A stretch of 64,000 bases of DNA from Buddleja alternifolia (taxonomy: Eukaryota > Streptophyta > Magnoliopsida > Lamiales > Scrophulariaceae): contig CM033400.1 of assembly GCA_019426215.1 (NCBI GenBank), positions 13,066,568 to 13,130,567 of the forward strand. Direction: 5' to 3'. This document shows, piece by piece, positions 33,033 through 43,896 of the stretch. The position numbers and the translations under genes were made by a program. The stretch's first letter is position 1. Every line of letters begins with the position of its first letter. The notes under the pieces were generated by a model, which was not told the origin of the DNA, did no database searches, and saw only the letters and a list, made by a program, of their open reading frames with translations.

Positions 33033-34656
33033 TGATAGGAGTCATTTTTACGTGTTATTAAGCCCCTTTGCGTTTATGTTTTAGGTTCATTTATCGCTTG
33101 ATTTTGTCACATGTGCATTTAATTCGTGCATTAAGTGATTTCAGACCTTAAATGGATACAATCGAAGAACGGGCTGAGAAATGACATATAAAACAAGTTT
33201 AGGCCAAGATGCTTCACACCTCCACGACCAAACAAGCAAGAAACAAGCTGGAGTTAGCCAAAATCATATTTTAGTACCATTTCCGCACACCTGGGTGCCA
33301 AATCAGAAACAATCTCCACGTTGGAACGCCATTTGGATAAATTTAGAGACCGAATTTGATGACGTGTCCTTCTACAAAGTTTTAGATCTATGTCTTATCT
33401 TTACATGGGGATTTGAATCATCCAATTCGGAGGTTTGTGGAGAAGTTTATGAATAAAACACTATCCCTGCGCTGGAAAATACGAAAGTGCCAGCTCCCAT
33501 TCTTAGTAGGTGGAAAACAAGAGAATGGTAGTTCACATTCTTGGTAGGAGGAAAGTAAGAGAATGGTAGGTGGAAAACAAGAGAATGGTAGTTCACATTC
33601 TTGGTAGGAGGAAAGCAAGAGAATAGTAGGTGGAAATAAAAGAGAATGGAAGCACATGTTCTTGGTTGGTGAATTCTTTTGGTTATAAAAGGAGGATTGG
33701 AGGCCATCCTAAAAACACACTTGAAAACACATTCCCCATTGGGGGAGCCTAAACACATCATCATCCTTAGATTAGTTATGAAGATTATCAAGAACCTTTG
33801 AAGGTGAAGAAATCAAGAAGCATGAAAGAGATGAAGATCGAAGTTCAACCATCAAAAATACGAGGGAGTTTCTTAGATTTAGATTTATTTTTGTCTATGA
33901 ATATGAATCTTAATTTAAGTTCTTATCTTTTATCTTTTATGATGAAATAGATTCTTCGAACTAAGGCCATGTTGAGGCTAAATTATGATAATTGAGTTAT
34001 AAATTGTGTTTTTCATATTAATTCTATTGTTGCTTTGTGTCTTGATCTTGTTTGAATGCATCATATGCTTAGCTACCATATGCATGATTTATTGCTTAAA
34101 TTATTCGTTCGAGAGAAGGTAATTTAAGGTGCAAAGAGGATCATCACATAATCCGTAAAAAATAGGGAATTGCCCCTAGAGATAGGTAGAGATTCCCGGG
34201 TGCAGTTAGCCCGATTAATCCGGGGAAATTCTAGAACTTGAATGCATGATTGTTGGTTAGATTCTCGGATAGACATATCTAGAGAACCATCAATTAATCA
34301 TAGGATTATTACAGCCGAGACATCAGGTAGTAATTATTTAAGGTTTTTTCCACCAAAGCATCATTAGTCTAATAATATGAGAACATGTTTATAATGAAAA
34401 TTGATTAATTTATGCCAACACATGTGTCTTAGTTGCTCTCTTCCATAGCTATCTTGATTTCGACATCTTGTTTCTTATATCTTACTTCCATAATATTTTA
34501 GTTAATTCTTGTTTTAGTTTAAGTTCTTCAATTGCTTTAAAATCATAAACTAAAATACAAGTCCTTGAGGTTCGACAACCTGGACTTTATTGTCCACTTT
34601 ATTACTACACACGACCAGTCCACTTGCTGTTTAATACACGTAAGGATTTTTCGTGT
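33033..34656 (+). repeat. D1: solo LTR, Athila/gypsy type, damaged end
   Basis: Starts TGATAGGAGTCATTTTTACG like D2, and its 3' half matches D3 and D4. TATA box TATAAAA (33684-33690). A 60-bp tandem duplication lies at 33506-33625. The end reads TTCGTGT without the usual CA and joins directly to integrase code of element E; no TSD (AGTAT on the left). This fits a deletion or LTR-LTR recombination rather than a clean insertion. Confidence 0.75.
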
Positions 34657-36959
34657 TGAATGGTTCAAGAAATTTAAAGCTTTGACTGAAAAATAAACTG
34701 GGCACAATATTAAGACACTGAGATCTGATCGAGGTGGCGAATACATGAGTGCCGAGTTTGACGAGTTCTTAAACAAACAAGGCATAGTATTACAACTAAC
34801 TCCTCCAGCAACCCCACAACTCAACTGAGTAGCAGAAAGAAGGAGTCGTACTCTGTTGGACATGATATTTACCCATCTCGTTGTGGGGACATGCTTTGCT
34901 TACAGCTGCGCACATTCTGAACAAATGTCCCTCGAAATCTGTTCCCACTACACCATATGAGGTATGGAGTGGTAGGAAGCCTAGTCTGAAATACATAAGA
35001 ATGTGGGGTTGCCTAGCATATGTAAAGAAGATTAAAGTAGAGAAACTAGAGGATAGATCCTTGAAAGGATGTTTTATCGGTTTTCTTGTAGATTCGATGG
35101 GATACCTCTTTTACTTGCAAAATGATCATGGGATCATCGTGGCCTTGCAAGCCCACTTTCTTGAAGAAGAATTCATTTGAGAAAGTGGTGCAGGTAGAAA
35201 GATTGTTCTGAATGAACAAGATAACGTCCCTTCGGAGACATCAGTTCAAGAATCTGAACCCAACTTGACACAACTGTCGCAGCGATGATCTAGCAGAGTA
35301 TCTCAGCCGCCTTAGAGATATGGCTATCTGCACAAAGCGCTGCATTATTTGTATTCCATTGCAGAAGGAAGCCATGGAGATGATCACTCTGACTATGATG
35401 AAGTAGCAACGGATATCGATTCCTCTAAGTGGCTTGAGGCTATGAAAACAGAGATTGATTTGATGTATTTGAACCAAGTCTGGACTCTTACTGATCTACC
35501 AAATGGAGTACGACCAATTGGATGCAAATTGATCTATAAGAGAAAGATTGGTCCGGATGGCAAGGTGGACACCTATAAAGCCAGGCTAGTGGCAAAAGGT
35601 TATAGTAAAAAAGAGGGCATTGACTATGAGGAAACTTTTTCGCCAGTAGCCATGATCAAATCTATTAAAATTCTGCTAGCCATAGCTGCAAACTTAGACT
35701 ATGAAGTCTGGCAAATGGATGTAAAGACTGCATTCTTAAACGGACACTTAGATGAGGACATTTATATGCAACAGCCCAGGGGCTTTATATCCGAAGCTGA
35801 CTCTCATAAAGTTTGCAAACTTAATTGGTCCATTTATGGACTAAAGCAAGCCTCTCGGAGTTGGAATCTGAGGTTCGATGAAGAAGCCAAGAAATATGGC
35901 TTCATCAAGAATGAAGATAAACCGTGTGTCTATAAAATGGTCAGTGGGAGCAAGTTGACATTCCTGGTTCTATACGTAGATGACATACTATTTATAGGGA
36001 ATGACATAGGCTTATTGACTTCGGTCAAGACATGGCTCTCGAGTACATTCTCCATGAAAGACTTGGGAGAAGCGACCTACATTCTAGGAATTCGCCTTTA
36101 TAGAGATAGAGCGAATAGAATGATTGGTCTCTCCCAAGCCCTCTACCTAGAGAAACTCCTTAAGAGATATGAAATGCATAACTCTAAGGGAGGACTTTTG
36201 CCCATGAGACATGGCATTCATCTTTCCAAATCTATGAGTCCCAAAATGGACAAAGATAGAATGGAATTGAGGAATATACCATATACATCCGCTGTGGGTA
36301 GTCTCATGTACGCAATGTTATACACGAGGCCCGATCTGGCACATGCTGTGAGCATGGTCAGTAGGTTTCAAGCTAACCCGGAGGAGTCTCACTGGACAAC
36401 AGTGAAGTGTATCTTAAAGTACTTAAGAAGAACTAAAGATATGTTACTAATATATGGGAATGGAGAATTGAAGGTGGATGGTTACACCGACTTAGATTTC
36501 CAATGTGATCCGGATGACCTTAAATCTACCTCTGGGTACATATTCACACTCAGTGGAGGAGCAGTGTCTTGGAAAAGTTTCAAGCAAAGCACAACTGTAG
36601 ACTCCACAACGGAGGCAGAATATGTGGCAGCCTCTGAGGGAGCGAAAGAAGCTGTTTGGATGAGAAAGTTCATTGCCAAACTTGGAGTGGTTCCTAGCGT
36701 GGAAATGCTGTTGCCATTATAGTATGACAACAACGGAGCAATTGCACAAGCTAAAGAACTAAGGTCTCACAATAAATCTAAACACGTGATGAGGAAATAC
36801 CATATAATATGAGAAATCGTTGGAAGAGGCGATACAGCCGTGTAGAAAATAGTCTCAGCCGAAAATGTGGCCGACCCACTTACCAAGCCATTATCACAGG
36901 CAGTGCTAGATAAACATCTTGAGAAGATGGGAATCAAATACTATAGCAATTGGCGTTGA
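34657..36959 (+). pseudogene. Element E copia pol remnant (integrase to RNase H)
   Basis: It begins within the integrase core (LRSDRGGEYMSAEF, TPQLN-stop-VAERRSRTLLDM), with several stops and frameshifts up to 35350. Then a long open frame 35349-36722 encodes RT (MDVKTAFLNGHL, SIYGLKQASRSW, LYVDDILFIGND) and RNase H (STSGYIFTLSGG, DSTTEAEYVAASEG). A TAG at 36720-36722 and two later stops interrupt the RNase H end (YDNNGAIAQAKE, VADPLTKPLSQ), which ends at TGA 36957-36959 just before the PPT. gag and protease are absent. Confidence 0.85.
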
Positions 36960-36974
36960 GTGCAAGTGGGAGAT

Positions 36975-37775
36975 TGTTAGGTGTATGCCCTCAATGTCTA
37001 TGAGGAATTAGATTGTGCAGGGCTTAGATAAGTTATTTGTACAAAATGTTTGTTGTTTCTATTTATAAAATAAAGATTTTGATGTTGTTCATATAAATCT
37101 AATGGACAAGAGGAGGCATTGGAACAGTCCAGTACTTAATCTCTAAAACTATGAGTTCGTGAGTTAACAGATATTAATTGGGCATTAATATTAAACTCAT
37201 ATGACACCTTCTTTGACAAGGAAGTGCCAGTCGTACACTAATTAGATAGTGGGAGCTGGTGTCATGCATATTGATGTGGGTAGAAATTCGTCTTTGGGCC
37301 AAGCTGGGTTGTCTAATATCATATGGGCCCAAGCCCAATGGTTTCGTGGACTTGGATTCTTCTAGAAGACATCATATTCGGACAGGCTTAGCTGGAGGCC
37401 CAGATGATCCGACCTGCACAGGTAGGGCAGTGCTGATTGTGGACAACTGGGACAAGATCCAATCAATCCTCCAGCTTACCATACATAGGCCTGTGGAGAT
37501 CCGACCTATCTTTCCCAATTATACCCGAATTGATTGTAGCCTCGTTTAGATAGATTATGATTTATTCTTATTACCAAATGTATATTTAGCATAGTTGACC
37601 TACCCCATTTAACCCCCCCCATCAAATTTTGTATATATATCGACTCCAATATCAATAAAAAGGATCCGAACTCTTTACCCCCGTGGACGTAGGTCTAAAT
37701 TTTGGACCGAACCACGTTAAATCTCTTGTTATTTACGTTATTACTTTTATATTACAAATTAATCTCGCCATAACA
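36975..37775 (+). repeat. Element E 3' LTR
   Basis: 801 bp from TGTTAGGTGTATGCC to CGCCATAACA, preceded by the PPT AAGTGGGAGAT. A TATATATA stretch and AATAAA lie near 37630-37660. No matching 5' LTR in the window. Confidence 0.75.
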
Positions 37776-37857
37776 CTCAAATTCTCCCATATATTAATAT
37801 AAATATTATTGATGTGAAACTTGATGAGATGGATCAATTCCATTAAACATGGAAAAT

Positions 37858-38480
37858 TGGCGTACGCATTGAGTGTGTGCAGCCGTTATCAGGCTGATCC
37901 CAGTGAGAAGCACTGGAATGCAGCGAAAATGATCCTTAAGTACTTTAACAGGACTAAGGACATGTTTTTGATACATGGACGTGGAAAATTGGAGTTAGAA
38001 GGATACACCAATTCGAGTTTTCAAACAGATGTGGACGACTCAAAGTCGGTCTCGGGATTTATCTATCTGCTCGATGGAGGAGTCGTCAGCTGGAAAAGTT
38101 CTAAAAAAGCAACTGTGGCAGACTCCACCACTAAAGCAGAATATATCGCAGCTTCAGAGGCTGCGAAGGAAGGTGTTTGGATAAGGAACTTCATCTAAGA
38201 ATTGGGTGTGGTTCCATCCGTTGTAGACGCAGTACCTTTGTACTATGATAACAACGGGGCTATTGCGCAAGCAAAGGAGCCAAGGTCTCATCAGAAATCT
38301 AAGCACATACAGAGACGATACCACTAGATCAGGGAGTTCATTGGGAGAGGCGACGTTCGAGTGGAACGTGTGGACTCGGCAGACAATGTGGCGGACCCGC
38401 TCACCAAACCTTTAAGCCAAAAAGTATTTGAAGGACATCTAGGGAGAATGGGCCTTAAGTACATGGGCAATTGGCACTAG
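37858..38480 (+). pseudogene. Element F1 copia RT end and RNase H remnant
   Basis: It starts abruptly at LAYALSVCSRYQADPSEKHW and continues through the RNase H region (GYTNSSFQTDVDDSKSVSGF, ADSTTKAEYIAASEAAKEG, YDNNGAIAQAKEP) to GNWH-stop. Internal stops occur after WIRNFI and RRYH. It is nearly identical in protein to the RNase H end of F2, so it is the same family. The sequence 37776-37857 before it is unassigned. Confidence 0.82.
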
Positions 38481-38494
38481 GGCAAGTGGGAGAT

Positions 38495-40584
38495 TGTTAG
38501 AGTTTATGCCCGGCGCACCAATTTTGGGCGCCATTCTATGTAATAGTAACTCTAGCTGAACGTTCTTTTTCGTATAAATAAAGTTAATCTTTTGGCATTC
38601 TTTCTTCGTGTATATAGCTTTGTCTTAAACTTAGAATAAAGTCCCGAAGGATCACACATAGCTATGGGACATCATTGCGCATCGGGAATGACAATGATGG
38701 AATATGTCTCCAAGGCTGTGATCCTTAAACATATGTTCCAGGTCGTGAATGGGCTCATGGAGATGAAGGGATATCGATGAGACCCAAAAGACTTGCTTAT
38801 ATGATGCATACTCTTGGGAGAGTATATCTCGTTCCATAGATATTGGCACGGTGAAAGCCTATGCATATATAAGGGTTCCTATTGTGGGAATAGGTATACT
38901 GAACAACCCTATGAAAGTTCCATTAAATGGAATCCCAATCGAATCTGGAACTTCCAGTGGTCTAGTAGTATAAGAGTAATCCTTAGAACCTGAGGTTCCA
39001 TTGGATGTCTTGTACACAATTGAACGTGTCTTGGTTTGTTACATGATTACTTAGATGATCGCAAATGGGCAAAATCAGACATGGGCTAATTGTGTATGAA
39101 GGCACGTGAGAATCAAGATGGGATCTATCTCTGACATTAGACTTGTCAGTGAATCTCCTATGTTTACACAGTGAATCGACTTTAGGAATCTTCGGCCGAA
39201 GTATGATATCTAAAGAGGCGTAGGGTTTCCTCGTTTAGATAGTCAAAGTCGATCTCACCGTATTTGGGAAACATAGTTATTGAATTAATGGAGCTTCGAC
39301 CTTAGCCACTGCTCTAGATTCAATCGGGAGATTAGATGGAGGGATCTTACTTATACGAGGATCGAGATCACGAAAGGCGTATCTTTATCTTCATCTTTAT
39401 CTAGGTCTTCGTGGCCCGTTGCTAGACAATAACCATGATTTGTAAGTGCTGAGAATTAATGTGGTGATTAATTCGAGGCTTCATTGAATCAAAGGAATGA
39501 TTTAATCTAGTACTTTCTATTTTAGGAAAGTACACTAGCACTTTGGGAAAGTGTACTTACTACTAGATAGTAGACGAGCCTAAGGGGTCACACACTTAAC
39601 TCGTGAGAGTCACTGCTTAAATGATGTGATTAATCAATTTGAGGAAATTAGGAAAGTCTAGTCCTTTCCTAATGTGTAATATGAAATAATTGAGGTGATT
39701 CAATTAATTCGACTATTTTAATTAATCTTGTAGAGTTAATTAAATTAATGGACCTAGTAGAGTCCAAGTATTTTATTTAGTTGGGCTTGGCTCAAGTTAT
39801 ATAAATAAGTCAATTGGAATAAGAGAATATAATTAAACGGGTTTTAATTATATGGGAATATTTAATTGATGTGCTTAGCCCATAAATAAATATGGAGTCA
39901 AGAATTAATTCTTGGACTCCAAATAACGATGATGGCCGAATTCAAGAGGCCTTGGCAGCTGGGATTCGAAATCTTGGTGAAGAAGGAAAGAGTTTTCTTC
40001 TTCTCCAAGTCTTGCAGTTGAATAAGGACTCTAGGGTTCCTATTCTATATATATGTGAGTGCAAGACTAAAAACTCTAAGTTTTCAAGAGAGGAAAAATC
40101 GAACCCTAATTGGAAAAGGAAGAGAGTTTTTCTTATCATCCTTAAGCTAAAAATCGCCCCTTCCCTTGTTCCAATACGACATCGTTTCGTTCATGTGTTG
40201 AACTTAACGATTCACATATTCCATCCCTTCACATAATCAAGCCTAGGTTTTAGACTTAGATCTATTTCGTTGGCTAGCACTAATAACGAAGTAGGTGGTG
40301 ACTTGAATGAGGTGTGGATACATCTTAGAGGTGCGACGTTTGGAGCACTAATACAGGAGATACAATTGACGGGCGATTTTCTCCAAGGAATTGTGTGGAA
40401 TTGCACCACAGGATTGAAAAGATCAAATTGGTTGCTGTGAGAATTTAATCGAAAGGTAAAAATTCTTGCAACCTTCTTTATAGCATAATCGAGCACACCA
40501 TTATTCCTGTTTCAGGTGGTTGTACGTTTAAATTTTTAAATTCTGCTGCCACGAGCCACCCGGGGAATAGAACCCAACCCAACA
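38495..40584 (+). repeat. Element F1 3' LTR
   Basis: 2090 bp from TGTTAGAGTTTATGCCCGG to AACCCAACCCAACA, preceded by a PPT (GGCAAGTGGGAGAT). The same family occurs inverted at 41784-43882 and as a partial copy at 50936-51380. Confidence 0.85.
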
Positions 40585-41783
40585 TCAGCCACTCAAAACA
40601 ATGCTAGGAAAGGCTGAAACGTCTAGCCGACTCGTCAAATGGGCCATAGAGCTAGGAGAGTTCGAGATAGAGTACGCATCTCAGGATGCAATCAAAGCAC
40701 AAGTCTTGGCAGATTTTGTCAATGAAATGACAAAGCCTGAGTGGGAGGAGAAAGAAAACGACAAGGTTTGGCTCATGCATGTTGACGGATCAGCTACACA
40801 GAATGGAAGTGGCGCAGGTGTGGTTCTCACCACACCTGAGGGAAATCAGCTGGAGTATGCCATCAAGTTCGAATTCAAGGCAAGCAATAACGAGGCTGAA
40901 TATGAAGCGTTCATCATAGGACTCAAATGGCACTCAAAGGAGGAGCTAAGAATCTGATAACCTATTCGGATTCACAGTTCATAACAAATCAAATTGAAGA
41001 AGCCTACGAGGCCAAGGAGGAGAGAATGGTGAAATACTTGGAAACCATCGAGACATTGCGGAAAAGCTTCCAAACGCTAGGAATACATCAAATATCACGA
41101 TCGGAGAATGCCAAAGCTGACTATCTGTCAAAGCTAGGCAGCTCAGTCATTGATTGCAAAACAAGGCACATCACCATCCAGTCTGTACCTGGGTCAGGTA
41201 TGGAGCAAGAAGTATTACAGGTAGATGAAGATGGAGACTGGAGAACTTAGATCAGGCGATATCTCACTCAAGGTGAACTCCTCGAGGAAAGGAACGCCCG
41301 GCTACGCTTACAAACCAGAGCTAGCAGGTTTATCATGATTGATGGTGTGTTGTACAAAAAATCATTTGTGTAGCCATACCTGTGATGTGTTTCATCGGAG
41401 GAGGGGGACTACGTGCTAAGAGAAATTCATGAGGGAGATTGTGGCAGCCACATTGGAGGATTAGCCTTAGTTGGAAACACTTTGAAGGCCTGATACTTCT
41501 GGCCATCCCTTAAGGAGGATGTGGCTAACCTGGTGAAGAAGTATGAGCAATGTCGGTTACATGCTAGCATTACCCATCAACCCGCAGAGGCAATGCATTC
41601 CATGAGTGTCCCGTACCCCTTCGCCAGGTGGGGTATGGACATCGTGTGACCTTTTCCCATAGCAAAGGCACAAAAGAAGTTTCTACTAGTGCTAGTGGAC
41701 TACTTTAGCAAGTAGGTGGAGGCCGAAGCTCTAGCTCGGATCACGAAAGCAGAAGTCATCAAGTTCCTTTGGAAGAACATCGT
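40585..41783 (+). pseudogene. Element G: Tat-like gypsy RNase H and integrase fragment
   Basis: The frame starts at the first base after the F1 LTR: end of RT/RNase H linker (RLVKWAIELGEFEIEY), then the RNase H motifs MHVDGSATQNGSGAGVVL, NNEAEYEAFIIGL, TYSDSQFITNQ and NAKADYLSKL. Integrase follows with an H2C2 finger (HEGDCGSHIG ... YEQCRLHA) and the first core Asp (GMDIV). A frameshift near 40928 and many stops after 41249 break it. It ends in KFLWKNIV where F2 is inserted. RNase H of this 'HVDGSA' type marks the Tat lineage. Confidence 0.82.
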
Positions 41784-43882
41784 TGTTGGGTTGGGTTCTA
41801 TTCCCCGGGTGGTCGTGGCAGCGGAACTTAAAAAATCTAAACATACAATCACCCGAAACAAGAGTAATGGCGTGCTCGATTATGCTATAAAGAAGGTTGC
41901 AAGAATTTTTAACTTTCGATTAAATTCTCACAGCAACCAATTTGATCTTTTCAACCCTGTGGTGCAATTCCACACAATTCTTTGGAGGAAATCGCCCGTC
42001 AATTGTATCTCCGGTATTAGTGCTCCAAACGTAGCACCTCTAAGATGTATCCACACCTCGTTCAAGTCACCACCTATTTCGTTATTGGTGCTAGCCAACG
42101 AAATAGATCTAAGTCTAAAACCTAGGTTTGATTATGTGAAGGGATGGAATATGTGAATCGTTAAGTTCAACACATGAACAAAACGACGTCGTATTGGAAT
42201 AAGGGAAGGGGCCGAATTTTCTCAAGGATGATAAGGAAAAACTCTCTTCCTTTTCCCAACTAGATTTGTAATTTTTCACTCTTAGGAAGCTTAAGGTTTT
42301 TAGTCTTGCAATCATATATATATAGAATAGGATCCCTAGAGTCCTTATACAACTGCAAGACTTGGAGAAGAAGAAAACTCTTTCCTTCTTCACCTAGGTT
42401 TCAAAATCCCAGCTGCCAAGGCCCTAAAATTCGGCCATCACCCTTAATAAGAGTCCAAGAATTAATTCTTGACTCCATATTTATTTATGGGCTAAGCGCA
42501 TCAATTAAATATTCCCATATAATTAAAACCTGTTTAATTATATTATCTTATTCCAATTGACTTATTTATATAACTTGAGCTAAGCCCAACTAAATAAAAT
42601 ACTTGGACTCTACTAGGTCCATTAATTGAATTAACTCTACAAGAGTAATTAAAATAGTCGAATTAATTGAATCACCTCAATTAATTCATATTCCACATTA
42701 GGAAAGGACTAGACTTCCTAATTTCCTCAATTTCCTCAAATTGATTAATCACATCATTTAAGCAGTGACTCTCACGAGTTAAGTGTGTGACCCCTTAGGC
42801 TCGTCTACTATCTAGTAGTAAGTACACTTTCCCAAAGTGCTAGTGTACTTTCCTAAAATAGAAAGTACTAGATTAAATCATTCCTTTGATTCAATCAAGC
42901 TTCGAATTAATCACAACATTAATTCTTGGCACTTACAAATCGTGGTTACTGTCTAGCAACGGGTCACGAAGACCTAGATAAAGATGAAGATAAAGATACG
43001 CCTTTCGTGATCTCGATCCTCGTATAAGTGAAATCCCTCCATCTAATCTCCCGATTGAATCTAGAGCAGTGGCTAAGGTCGAAGCTCCATTAATTCAATA
43101 ACTATGTTTCCCAAATACGCGGAGATCGACTTCAACTATCTAAACGAGGAAACCCTACGCCTCTTTAGATATCATACTTCGGCCGAAGATTCCTAAAGTT
43201 GATTCTCTATGTAAACATAGGAAATTCGCTGACAAGTCTAATGTCAGAGATAGATCCCATCTTAATTCTCACATGCTTTCATACACAATTAGCCCATGTC
43301 TGAGTTTGCCCATTTGCGATCATCTAAGTAATCTTGTAACAAACCAAGACACGTTTAATTGTGTACAAGACATCTAACGGAACCTCAGGTTCTAAGGATT
43401 ACTCTTATACTACTAGACCACTGGAAGTTCCAGATTCGGTGGGATTCCATTTAATAGAACTTCCATGGGGTTGTTCAGTATTCCTATTCCCATAATAGGA
43501 ACCCTCATATATGCATAGGCTTTCACTGTGCCAATATCTATGGAACGAGATACACTCTCCCAAGAGTACGCATCATATAAGCAAGTCTTTTGGGTAGCAT
43601 CGATATCCCTTCATCTCGACGAGCCCATTCACGACTTGGAACATATGTGTAAGGATCACAGCCTTGGAGACATATTCCATCATTGCCATTCCCGATGCGC
43701 AATGATGTCCCATAGCTATGTGTGATCCTGTGGACTTTATTCTAAGTTTAAGACAAAGAATATATACACGAATAAAGAACGCCAAAAGATTAACTTTGTT
43801 TATACAAAAAAGATAGTTCAGCTAGAGTTACTATTACATAGAATGGCGCCCAAAATTGGTGCGCTGGGCATGAAATCTAACA
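41784..43882 (-). repeat. Element F2 3' LTR
   Basis: 2.1 kb, inverted relative to the F1 LTR with about 1.2 kb between them. Boundaries TGTTGGGTTGGG and ATCTAACA on the plus strand. Confidence 0.87.
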
Positions 43883-43896
43883 ATCTCTCACTTACC

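Noticed and set aside
33418..33791. Minus-strand repetitive ORFs (ILLLSSYQECELPFSC repeats)
   Set aside because: They result from the 60-bp tandem duplication in LTR D1 read on the wrong strand.
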